Source: Chamaecrista fasciculata
Lineage: Eukaryota > Streptophyta > Magnoliopsida > Fabales > Fabaceae
Length of the DNA stretch: 64,000 nucleotides
Assembly: GCA_003254925.1 (NCBI GenBank)
Contig: QANZ01012736.1
Coordinates: 134,194-198,193 of the forward strand
Direction: 5' to 3'
Shown: positions 22,868-34,600 of the stretch, piece after piece
Layout: every line of letters begins with the position of its first letter
Position numbering within the stretch: the first letter of the stretch is position 1
The notes under the pieces: generated by a model
Seen by the model: the letters and a program-made list of their open reading frames with translations, nothing else
Databases searched by the model: none
What the model was told of the DNA's origin: nothing
Translations under genes and position numbers: made by a program

Positions 22868-24556
22868 TATAGTGCAAAATACCAGGCCGGCAATTGAACC
22901 GGCGAAGGGTTCGGGTCATTGGTTCAATGGTTCAACCGCTGGGTCACTGGTTCAACCGGTTGAGCCGGTTTACTTAATTTTTTTTAAAAAAATATACATA
23001 TTCACATTAATATCTTACAATAATTTAAATATAAAGTAAAAATTAAACATAACCATAGGTCCATCACATATAATAAGTGTCAAATATTTAAGTCACACTA
23101 CATAAAACTTAAATTTAAAACATAACCACATCAAACATGTCTTGAAATTGAAAAACAATTGTATTAAACAAGCTACAAATTGAAAAACATATAATAGCTA
23201 ATTTAATTGACTAGAAAGGAACCCCAAAAATATCACGTCCTGAGTTCCCAACTTCATTTTGAGTAATGGGATTATCAGCATCAGCTTGGTCATCACCATC
23301 ATCAAGCTCATCCAGATTCAACACTGCAATAATTAATAACTTTCAGTTAAAAAACATCAACTAACAATTAATAATTGTAAATTTGTATTAACATTTTTAT
23401 AAAAGTTATAAATACAAACCAATATCATCTTCCTCAATGGTACAAGCAGCAAGGTAACGATTAAGAACTTCTAATTCCTCACAATTTAGTGTTGGTGGGT
23501 CTTCCTCAAATATCCAATCAGTCATTTCTTCAAAATCATCCAAACTAATAGGATCATAAGCCTTATTTTGATTGGATGACATCTATAGCAAAAAACATTA
23601 ATTCAATTCACAATCACTCAATCACATAGTAATCTAGACCAATCAATGAATCAAAGTACCAAATAATAATTCATTCCAGAATCCAGACCAATCAAACAAT
23701 AATTCATTCTAGACTAATCAAATAATCTATTTCACACCAAATCAGACCAATAATTCAGATTACTAATCTCACATATTCAGAAAAATAAATAAAACAATTG
23801 GTCTTTGACTACTAATTTAGCATTTCTCTTCATTTTGATTAACCTGCAATCCAATGTCCATTTTTCAAATGTACAGTCAATAAAATCAACTAGTATCCAC
23901 CATTTCTCTTCAATGATTCAAACTTCACAATCACTAGCAGTTTCAATCATCACATATACTAAAATTCACACTGTCAGGCAGTTTCAATCATCACATATTC
24001 AGAAATTTACTAACAGTTCACATCATCACATGTACAAAAATTTACCTCCACGGCGGGTATTTGATCGGAAGAGATGAAGATGGAAGCGGCAAGGAAGAGA
24101 TGAAGCCACGAAGCCACGAACCCGACAGCCACAGACGACGACGAACGGCAAGGAAGACACAAAGACGACGAACGAACGAAGCGGCGAACCCACGGCGAAC
24201 GAAGGAGCTGAGAACGACGAAGTTGAGAAGGTGAGAACGGCGAACGAAGGAGGTGAGACCGTGAGAACGGCGAAGGACGGCGAAGTTGAGAAGGAACGGC
24301 TGAATGAAGGTCGAAGGAGGCAGAATGGGTTCGATTTTAGGGTTTAGGCTGATTAGTTATTTGGGTTTTTTTTTTAAATGTGAACCGGTCTAAACCGGTT
24401 CACGGTACAACGGAATGCAAGTGAACCGGCGGGTTGAACCGGTGACCCGCCGGTTCGCTTGCATTCCGGTATATTAGTTTCTCCGGACCGGCCTGGGCAC
24501 CAGTTCGCCGATTCACCGGTCGGACTGCAAGGTCCGGACCGGTTTTTTGCACACTG
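22868..24556 (-). mobile_element. Internally deleted hAT element, 1.69 kb, with transposase tail
   Basis: Ends TATAGTGCAAAATACC and GGTTTTTTGCACACTG are imperfect inverses. Perfect 8-bp TSDs CCCGAGAT are at 22860-22867 and 24557-24564. Sub-terminal regions are dense in GGTTCAACCGG/CCGGTTCACGG words. On the minus strand a GC-rich, GAACGACGAA-repeating region (24040-24330) looks like the element's 5' leader. A spliced acidic reading frame (23582 to 23211) looks like the end of its gene. The DNA-binding and catalytic parts are absent. It is best read as a non-autonomous deletion derivative of a larger hAT. Confidence 0.8.
23211..23582 (-). pseudogene. Spliced C-terminal remnant of a hAT-type transposase (candidate)
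   Basis: Two minus-strand exons, 23582-23420 and 23323-23211, join in frame across a GT-AG intron to give 91 residues. It begins MSSNQNKAYDPISLDDFEEM, continues TDWIFEEDPPTLNCEELEVL and ends GNSGRDIFGVPF. It is strongly acidic in the second exon (NLDELDDGDDQADAD). A DPISL...W-acidic pattern of this kind is common in the tails of plant DUF659/hAT transposases (family knowledge, recalled and not searched). No catalytic motif is present. It may be a scrap, or a short protein still made by the element. Confidence 0.45.
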
Positions 24557-24655
24557 CCCGAGATCATATGTTGATGCCTTTAAGTACACTAATGGAAATG
24601 TTATAATGTAAATTTAAAGACATTATAATGAATAATATATTATTTCAATTGAGAT

Positions 24656-25385
24656 CATAGTTCGAAAACTCGGACCAGTTATTGACCTAGATAAAGGTTC
24701 GGGTAGATGGGTCGCCAATACAACTGTTGGGTCACTGAAAACCCGGTTGGCACAGTCAAATAAGAAAAATAACAAATATATATATATACATACATTAATC
24801 AAACAAATCTCTTATACACATACTAAGTCATAAGAAATCGAATTTAAACATGAAATTAATTATAAATCGTCATCTTTTGTTGAAGAAAGAATAAAATTCA
24901 CAACTTCTAACAAGTATTCACACTTCTACAGATTATCAAAAACAAATCAGTATTTATAAATTCACAAAATGAAAGTTAAATAATACAAGAAAAAACAAAT
25001 TGAATTGTGATAGAAGTGAATTGCAATATATAAGACTCTTTAAAGACTCTAAAAATTGTTATTCATCAACTTCTGATTGAGCATATTATTATAAAATTAT
25101 TTGATTCAATTAATTTAATTAATTGACCCTTAACATTTATTTTAATTTTAAAATAATAATAATAATAGAAAAGCCCTAAGTCAATTGTTGTGCTTGGGTT
25201 TTAGTTTTTTTTTTTAGTTCGGGTTAAATGGACAGGCAGGCTGATGGTTCAAACTCAAATCATTAAGTTGACTCGGAAAAAAATTGGGTCAAATGCAATC
25301 TGGTCCAATTAAGGTGACTGACTTGGATTGATGCCCGGTTCTTTCCAGGTCAACCCAAACATTTCGGGTCAGGTTTTGTACTATG
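24656..25385. mobile_element. Non-autonomous hAT element, CATAGT ends
   Basis: Starts CATAGTTCGAAAAC and ends GTTTTGTACTATG, inverse with few changes. Perfect 8-bp TSDs ATTGAGAT lie at 24648-24655 and 25386-25393. Sub-terminal GGGTCA/CCCGG words flank an AT-rich core. 730 bp, non-coding. It sits only about 90 bp from the element ending at 24556, so two hAT insertions lie nearly back to back. Confidence 0.88.
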
Positions 25386-25393
25386 ATTGAGAT

Positions 25394-26865
25394 ACTCTCT
25401 CATCCTAGACGTGAGTTGAATTCAAATTAGTAAGGAAAAAATTTTAGAATTTGGCTCGGCAACCATAAGAAATACTTTTGGAACAAAAAAAAAAACATTA
25501 TTTATAAATCAAAACTCATTATGTAACAATGTTAACAGTAACGAATTCTTGGCACTAGTATTATAACTCTGATTAAATAGTTATTTTAATACTCAAACTA
25601 TAAAGTTAGATTTATTTTTGTTCTAATTTTTTCTTAATTTTGTTTTGGTTTTCAAATTTTTACATTTATTTTATTTTCAGTTCAAAATGTGATTTCGTCT
25701 AGTTCCTGTTATTATTTTTTAATATGGATAATTGAGATAAACTATTTTTCTCTCATATATAATATGTATCAGAAATTTGTGATTAAGAAGATTTTTTTTT
25801 TATCTCTTTGTTACTTCACTTATTATGACACATATGTGAGAAAAATAATCTATCTCAATTGTCTATATTACAAATAAAGACAAAAAAACCATTCAAAATC
25901 ATATTTTTGATATCAAAATGGAACAAGTGTGAACATTTGAGAATTAAATGTAGAATAAAAATCATTTTAAGGCCAAAATAAAACTAACCTTATAATTTGA
26001 GGGCCAAAATAATATTTTGATATATAACTTTCATCCAAATTTGTCTAAGAGAATTAAAAGGAAGATATTCTTCTTGTTTCTCACAATTTTCGTGTGTGCT
26101 CCTATGCGATAGATATTATGCAGTGGATTTAACACCTGGCATCACATGTTTTAAGATTTCTAATTTTTTAATACTAAAATTTTACATTAGCCTTTTATTA
26201 ATGTTTTTTTTCTAATTTGATTCTTATAAACTTAAAAAGTAAAAAATTATGAAAAATTAATTTTAATACTACTTTCGAACGCAATTTAATTTATTTTGTT
26301 CAACTCAATTGTTAAAACTTAAAAAGAACAAATAACTTTAAATTTATCATATTTAAACTTAAATGAGAGAAATTTAATTAATTTTACTTATTTAATTTTG
26401 AAATGAGCGGCTCACATCCAACATATAATTTAATCTCATTTGTTTGTAATTTCAATTTAATAAAGAAAAATAATTTATAATTTTATATTTATTATATTCA
26501 AACTTGAGATAACTTTAACTATATTTAATTGTTTAAATTTAGAGACAAAATTAAATTCAAGAAAAAAAGGATATTTTTACTGATATTAAATGAACATGAA
26601 AGATTAGAAATAATTAAATTAACAATTTAGTTATTGAAAAATTATTGAATTAACAATTCAATCTCTAAAAAACTGAGATGCACAGTTTTGTTCCTATACA
26701 ATTAAAATGGTTTAATTAGTCATTTCTATGGACTAAATACTGTATCATTTTGATATTTTAGGAACTAAAGAGTATACTATTTTGATAATTTAGAGACTAA
26801 TTATATATTTTAATATTTTAAAGACTAACCCGTGAAGTAAAAAATGTTAAAATTAGAAATTGTTA
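25394..26865. other. Intergenic AT-rich DNA, foldback scraps
   Basis: No gene seen. 25560-26010 has inverse words (TTTTTGTTCTAATTTT against GGGCCAAAATAATATTTTG) of the TTGGTCC type. 26620-26850 has GGACTAAATACTGTATCATTT and GGAACTAAAGAGTATACTATTT words shared with the MITEs near 42605 and 43810. Ends cannot be fixed. Confidence 0.4.
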
Positions 26866-26869
26866 GGGG

Positions 26870-28130
26870 CTGTTTGGCAACTTCCAATCTCAATCCAATC
26901 TCAACCTATGAGATGAGATGAGATGATGTTGAAATTAGGATGAGATGAAATGATGTAGTGGTGTTTGGATGGTTTGAGAGAAAATGATGTATAATAGGGT
27001 GTGAAATTATATAAAAGGGTATGTAATGATTGTGGTTGGTTGAAATATGATTATGGATTTTTTTTATTTTTATAGGGGTAGAAATGGTATGAAATAATGA
27101 TGTTGAGATTGAGATTGAGATGANNNNNNNNNNNNNNNNNNNNNNNNNNNNNNNNNNNNNNNNNNNNNNNNNNNNNNNNNNNNNNNNNNNNNNNNNNNNN
27201 NNNNNNNNNNNNNNNNNNNNNNNNNNNNNNNNNNNNNNNNNNNNNNNNNNNNNNNNNNNNNNNNNNNNNNNNNNNNNNNNNNNNNNNNNNNNNNNNNNNN
27301 NNNNNNNNNNNNNNNNNNNNNNNNNNNNNNNNNNNNNNNNNNNNNNNNNNNNNNNNNNNNNNNNNNNNNNNNNNNNNNNNNNNNNNNNNNNNNNNNNNNN
27401 NNNNNNNNNNNNNNNNNNNNNNNNNNNNNNNNNNNNNNNNNNNNNNNNNNNNNNNNNNNNNNNNNNNNNNNNNNNNNNNNNNNNNNNNNNNNNNNNNNNN
27501 NNNNNNNNNNNNNNNNNNNNNNNNNNNNNNNNNNNNNNNNNNNNNNNNNNNNNNNNNNNNNNNNNNNNNNNNNNNNNNNNNNNNNNNNNNNNNNNNNNNN
27601 NNNNNNNNNNNNNNNNNNNNNNNNNNNNNNNNNNNNNNNNNNNNNNNNNNNNNNGACCAAAATGTATATTTTTGGCGTCTGAATTATATATTTTATATCA
27701 TGGACTAAAATGTAAATAACATGAGTTGAATTAATTTATTTTAAATTAATATAAATTATAAATTATATATAGTATAATATAATATATTTATAAAATAAAA
27801 ATATTTATATATTATTATATATATATATTTGGCCGAAATGTATATATATATATTATAATTATAAAATATATATGTGAGAGAGAGAGGGTGAATAAGAAAA
27901 AGATGAAGAAAAAAGAAAAAAATGATGAGTGGAGAGAGAAAGTCGTAAGTGTAATAAATGAGGGTATTGAAAATTACTATTTTGCTAAATAGTTTTTTTA
28001 TATTTGTATTAGAGTATAGGTAATTATAGGTATTTGAGTAGGGTTATGTTAGTAAATGTATGATAAATGTGATGATGATTTGGATGAGATGATGATTTGG
28101 ATGAGATGAGCTGAGATTACGTGCCACACA
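26870..28130. mobile_element. Large two-copy transposon-like repeat, copy 2, with N gap
   Basis: The left segment (GGGGCTGTTTGGCAAC, GAGATGAGATGAG, AATAGGGTGTGAAATTATAT) and right segment (ATTACTATTTTGCTAAATAG, TTTATATTTGTATTAGAG) match copy 1 at 5814-8245. The middle is unreadable because 27124-27654 is N. Outer words GTTTGGCA and TGCCACACAAAC are partly inverse. Whether the 148-bp array is also present cannot be told. Confidence 0.6.
27124..27654. other. Assembly gap (531 N)
   Basis: All bases are N. The gap falls inside a repeat whose other copy carries a tandem array, which would explain an assembly failure. Apparent open frames across it are meaningless. Confidence 1.
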
Positions 28131-28212
28131 AACACTCAAACTGGACTGTTGATCTAATTTTAGAGATTATGTGCCACACAAACACCCAAATTGGACTGTT
28201 GATCTAATTTTA
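28113..28212. repeat. 50-bp direct tandem duplication
   Basis: Two units beginning GAGATTACGTGCCACACAAA and GAGATTATGTGCCACACAAA, both continuing to GGACTGTTGATCTAATTTTA, lie head to tail with three or four differences. They mark the right end of the large repeat and start about 500 bp upstream of the kinase start codon. Confidence 0.85.
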
Positions 28213-28435
28213 GGTTGAGATTAGGATTAAAATAGAATGAGTTTGGCATGAGAGAGGTTCCCAAACATGCCTTTAGTTTACTCCATTGGAAACTAGTATG
28301 GGTTCGTTAAGCCAATAGCCTGAAGCCCTGAATGTTGTTACAAAGCGAGGCGGTATAATCCAAAATTGAGCTATCGACTTTCTTCTTCAATCGTGATTGA
28401 CGAAGATTTCAGTGAGAATCTTCTGTTTATCCATC

Positions 28436-28672
28436 ATGATTCCATTATTCAAATCTCGCCGGCAGATTGGCCGTTTTCTTTCGTCTCCTTTCTCACCTCT
28501 TCTTCTTCTTCTTCCACTTCCTCCTCCTCCTTCTTCGTACTTTCTGATCAATTTCTTATCTCATGTGTCACTTAGTTGTCTCCGAAACGGAGATTTTCGC
28601 GGTTTCGAGACCACGACGCCATGGGATGCATTTTTTGTAAGTACTCTTTCTCTCCCGAATCCGAGAGGTTAA
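28436..28672 (+). promoter_or_regulatory. Possible upstream ORF overlapping the kinase start
   Basis: An ATG at 28436 opens a 79-codon frame (starting MIPLFKSRRQIGRF, then Leu/Pro-rich) that runs past the kinase ATG at 28621 in another frame. If transcription starts before 28436, it would lower kinase translation. The CT-rich tract 28496-28535 (CTTCTTCTTC, CTCCTCCTCC) is typical of plant leaders or initiator regions. Transcript start unknown. Confidence 0.35.
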
Positions 28673-31600
28673 AACAGGGAAAAAATGCGAATGCGTCGTC
28701 GAAACCGAAGCCAAATAGCGATACGAAGAATTTGAGGACGCAGAGCATTGGTAAGCGCGTGGGAATATCGGAGGTTGAGGCTAATAAGGCCACAGTGGTG
28801 AAAAATGGGGTTAGGGTTTCAAATGCTGGAGAAAGGGCGATTTCGAGAGGAGAGAAGAATGAAATTGGGAATGTTTCGAAGAGGTTTGTGGAGGAGAAGA
28901 TTGTGAAAGATGAATTAGTGGATGGATGGCCAAGGTGGCTTGTTGATAATATCCCTAGTAAGGTGCTTGCTGGTTTAGTTCCCAAGAGTGCCGATTCATA
29001 CGAAAAACTTGCCAAGGTAATAATAATTTATACCCAAGATTTCTTAGGCTCATTGCTCTTCTTTAGTATTATTTAGTGATTATCTACTAATGGGTATCAG
29101 AGTATGTGTCCGGGTCAAAATTTTAATTTGACTCCATGGAGTTTCAATTTTATTTTGTCAGATTGGTCATACATATTTCTATAATTTCTCCAGATGGTCC
29201 TAAATTTATCTTGGTGATGCGATTTGATTTCATTTGTTTATAGTATCAACTGGATAGAGAAAGAATTCTTCAAGAGTTAACATATAGTTTCAAATTCATG
29301 GCATTTGAACTTGATTTGATTGTGAAACAAGCGACTTACTCTCTAGACTTGATTTGATCTTGTTTGTTGACAGTTTCAACTAGACAGAGAAAGTACTTGT
29401 AAAACATAACCATAGCTTTGAATTTGTTGCATTTGAATTTGAATGAAAGAGATATGACCAGATATTTATTAGTTTGGGATCAATTTGAAAAATTATAAAA
29501 ACATGTTGGACCAATCTGAAATAAATAAAATATTTAGTACTGATTTGAAATCTATCTCATACATTTAGGACCAATTTCAAGTTCTGACCTAATTAACATT
29601 TAATATTTTTAAACTTCATAAATCTGAAAAATTTCATACATATCAAAGTAAGTTAATAACATTCATATTTATGATTTTTTTTTATAGTTATAGTGTTCTA
29701 TTAAAAATTGATAGAAATAAGTTTTATATCTATGTTTGAGGATTTGACTATTCTTAGAAGTTAGAATTCAAACAAAAAAATTAATTTTGATACTCGCTCA
29801 TAAGTCATATCTATGTTTGGAAATAGATACCCATAGCTTACCCTTGACCATCTATGATACGAGTCCCACATCGGGTAGTTAACTAAGGGTAAAACACTCT
29901 ATAAGGGAAGTGGATCCGCTTGCAAATGCACTGCAGTTTAGAGAGAGAAAGAGAGAGTTAGAAAATATTACTAATATTTTCTCTCTCTAAACTGCAGTGC
30001 ATTACCTTGTACTTATATCAATCTAGTGCTTGCTTGATGCTTCCTTCACGCTTCCTTCAAAGGTACTATGGTAACAAATTGAGTTTTCTCTTAGCTTTAT
30101 CCACTTCAGCTCATTCTTTATTCCCTCGAGTGAGTTCGATACAATTCGAGTCTAGATAGTGATATATAATATATTAATATGTTTGTATGGTACCAAGAAT
30201 AATTTTCAATTATGTCTTTCTCTACATTCTCGGACTAGGAGTATATGACTTCAGATAAGAAGACAGATATTAATGTAGAGAATCTCTGCAGCTTGAATTT
30301 CCTCCTTCATTATACTTTGCGTCAGATAATTGTCTTTCCAATTGTCAAATGCAGCAAAGGTAAAGGAAAAGGCGTTTTATCTTACTATTAGAAATTTGCT
30401 GCAAGGCAAATGGGGAAGCGGTTTTAACTCTTTATAGTATCTCCCATTTGAGCTGCAACCCGTTCCACTTGAGCTGAACTGATTTTCTATTTTGGGTTTC
30501 AGATAGGACATGGAACATACAGTAATGTGTACAAAGCCAGAGATAAGGACACAAGAAAAATTGTTGCTTTGAAGAAGGTACGCTTTGACACAACAGATTC
30601 TGAAAGTATCAAGTTTATGGCAAGAGAGATCATGATACTGCAAACACTTGATCATCCTAATGTCATAAAGCTTGAAGGGCTGGCAACATCAAGGATGCAA
30701 TATAGTCTTTATCTAGTTTTTGAATTCATGCACTCAGACTTAACCCGGATTATCTCCCGTCCTGGGGAGAGGCTCACTGAAGCACAGGTTGGGGTTTTGA
30801 TTTTTCCCTTATGTCTTTTTACATCTAGGCAGAACTGAAATCTTTTTGATTTGGTTTCTGCCCAGAAAGTTTAAAAATGTCATATATTGATCAGAGAATG
30901 CCAGTAAGTCCATAGTTGATTTTTTTTTCCTATAAATGATATTTGGGCCACTCATAAGCTGAAGAGTATGCAAAAAAATGGTTTTTGTAGCGGAAACAAA
31001 ATTGTAGCTTGTTTATCTGATTTAACCTAGTACCTTGACTAAATAGTCAGTTCGACTTTTAAAACCTTGGTTGCTATTCTAACGTATGAATTTATGCATA
31101 TGCTCTTCTTTATAAGTTGTTTATCTCTGGTTAAACACTAACATTGGCTTGGTTGTGTTGTTAACAGATAAAGTGCTATATGCAGCAACTGCTCTGTGGC
31201 CTCCAGTATTGCCATGATAAGGGAGTTATGCACCGTGACATTAAATCTTCTAACTTGTTAATAGACAAAAGAGGGGTGCTAAAAATTGCAGATTTTGGAC
31301 TTGCAAATTCTTTTGCTCTTAAAAATAAAGGGCCTCTAACTAATCGAGTTGTAACACTCTGGTATAGATCACCTGAACTTCTTTTAGGTTCTACAGATTA
31401 TGGCTTTGCAATTGATCTCTGGAGTGCAGGATGTCTTTTGGCTGAGATGTTTGTTGGAAGGCCAATTATGCCTGGCAGGACTGAGGTAAATGTTTTAGTT
31501 GGCCTAATTTTGGCTTGGGTCAAGTTCTAAAGCATTCTCAAAATTTTGTAATGTTCCATTTACTCCCCTAAACTATAATTTTGTCACACTTTGTTCCCTG

Positions 31601-34600
31601 AATTTTGAATTGCAACACTTTACTCCCCAACTTTTTTTTCTAAAAAAACTATAACCCTTTTACACTTTGCAATGTCATGCTAAAACTTAAACTATATAAC
31701 AACATTCATGAATTTTTTTTGAGAAAAGTATACTTTTCGCCCCTTAATTTATGTTCCTGTATCAATTTTGTCTTTGAAATTTGATTATTTCACTTAGGTC
31801 CCTTAACTTTCATAATTCAATCAAAAAATTCCTAACTCCTAACATTATTAATTTATTTAATGAAAAATAATGAGTTTGGGAGACATTTTTGGGACTTTTG
31901 TGCGCTAATTGTCTTTTTTTTTTTTAATTTTATATATGTATGATTAGTAGATTGTTGGTATTAGTAATATTTTGAAACTAAAATATTTTTTTTAGTTGTA
32001 ATTCAACATTTCTTGTTAAATATATAAATTAACAATGCTTTTGGGGTTAAGATATTTTTTATTGATTTCTAGAAGTTATGGGACTAAAGTGTTATAATGC
32101 AAAGTTCAAGGGGGGAAAGTGTAATAGAATTATATAGTTCAGGGAGTTTTGTGTATTTTAAACTTTTTTTCATGGATGCATTTTCTTTATAAGAATTTGT
32201 ATATGAAGTAGACTCTATTAGGAAGAAAAATTTTTCTTCGTTATGTTTTCATGTCACAACTCACAACTCACAAGCACCTCTTTAGAAAAGATACAAGTAG
32301 TGATGCTGATAGTAGTAGTTTTTCAAGTCTAATAAGCAACTAAGCATTTTATTGTAACAGATTGAACAACTTCACATGATCTTTAAACATTTTGGTTCTC
32401 CTTCGGATGATTACTGGAAAAAGTTGAAGCTAAAGACAAGTTTTCGACCACGACAACATTACAAACCTAATTATGAACATTTTTTAAGGGACTATCCTTC
32501 CTCTTCCCATGGTCTCTTGACCACCCTTCTTGATCTTGATCCTTCATATCGTGGTAGTGCTGCATCTGCTCTTCAAAGTGAAGTAAGCTCTTTTCTTGCA
32601 AATAATGCATTTTGTTGCTTTCAGTCTTATCATTTTATGGTTTTTGATATATTCATATATATTCGTCAGTTTCGACTTTCAACCCAAATATGGAAATACC
32701 GTTTTTCCATTTCATGTTTAGGAATAAGATTAAGAGTAAATTAATGATTTGATTACTGAAAACTGATAAATGTCTCAATTTAGTCCATGAAAGATAAATT
32801 ATAAAATTTAGTCCTTGAAAAATGCAATTATAATTAATTTAGTCTTTTTGCTAAAATATTAATTCAAATCTAACTATGATTTTTTGACCTCAATCTTTTA
32901 TTGTAATTTTAACAATATTTAAAGGTCAAAATAAACATTTAGTCCCTATAGGAATACCAAGTTTGGAAATTGGTTCCTGTTGCATCCACTAGAAAAATAT
33001 AACTACAGGGACTGAGTTACATAAACTAAAACTATAGGGACCGAGTGTATAACTATAGGGTCTATATGTTTATTTTAACCAAATTTAAAACTACATTAAA
33101 TTTTAATTGGTATATTTAACAAAAGAATCAAATTAATTATAATTATATCTTTTAATAGATTAATTGTATAATTTTATCTTTCAGGGATTATATTGAGACC
33201 TATGTCATCTTTTAAGGACCAAATCAGGAATTTACTCTAAGATTAACCAAGATTTGTCGGTCAAATTTTCATCTCTTATTTGGACGTATGTAATATATAA
33301 ATGTTCAGAACTATGAAGCAAAAGCTAAGAAAAATTGTTATTCTCTTAAAATTGCTGATCATTTGACCTTCAATTTCACTTCCAAAATGAATTTCTTGTT
33401 CAATCTAAAGTATATCTCTTGCAAATTGTAATATACTAACTAGTTCACTGCCTTCAGTTCTTTCAAGCCAGTCCATTAGCTTGCGATCTATCAGCGTTAC
33501 CAGTAATCTACAAAGATGAGCATGAGCATGAGCACACTAGAAGAGTCAAAAGGTAAGCTGTAAGCTCTGAATCTTTGTTTCTATGAACAAATTTTGGTTT
33601 TCTTCTCTATTACATGTAGGCTAGTGTAAGTGATGAAAGTGGAGAAAATAAAACCCTATAATTGCTAAGCTGCATTGATTTAAATTTGATAAAGTGGTCT
33701 GTATTTCATGATACAGGAATAGGGCTTTGAAAAAATGCCAATCATTTCAACCAAGTAATGTACGTCAGTCAGGAAAGAGCCAAACTGCTGAACATAGCAG
33801 GAAAAGTTCGGAATTGTTCAAAGAGGTAAGAATGTGAACTTCAATAAGAATTTTTTTGTGTTAAACAAATAAATTCTTCCATGGATTTTACACCTGGGTT
33901 GCTCCTCGTTCTCATTGGTAGTAATCATTGAGAAAACTGCATCTAATCCCCTCAAACTATAACCTAATCACAATTTTGGTATACAAACTTTAAAATGTAT
34001 TTCTTTCCGCTCTTAAACTATTACATGTTTAAATAGTACTGGCGTTTTAAAGCCAGATGATTGTGAAGTGATGCCATAAGAAGGGAGAAAATTTAGAGAA
34101 ATGGGAGATACAAAATATTACATGACGATCATCTTTTTTTTTTTTTTAATAGTTCGGGGGGTATAATAAGTGCTACACGAAATCTGTAGTCTGTACATAA
34201 AATTGTAATTAAGCTATAGCTTAGGGTCTCAGATTTTCTAGTAACCATTTGCCTTGTTAAATAAAGTGACTTTGCAAGCTATTAATCATTAAGTGACAAC
34301 CATAAATATAAAATTAAACATATAAATTGATAATTGAAAGATATGCGTAAAAGTTTAGTTTACATTCTTTAATTCTAAATATAAATTCTCATTCTAAAGT
34401 GTTGTACCGTTGACAGGATAAGAATGTGGAACCCAAAATGCAAGGGCAAGAAACAAGCAATAGTGGAAGTAGCAATTCCCTGACTTCTTTGTCAAGTGAG
34501 AACAAAGGGCCCAAAACGGAGATCCATCCAAATGCTTTAAAGAACGTAAAGAACCATGGCAATACCCTCTTACAAGCATCTGTCATAGATATCATGAATC

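Noticed and set aside
27070-27719. Open frames of nearly 200 codons on both strands
   Set aside because: They consist almost wholly of N from the assembly gap.
29850-29920. 'gagtcccacatcgg' text that often appears near retroelement or transposon ends
   Set aside because: A common word in plant repeats; no partner end or internal region found here.
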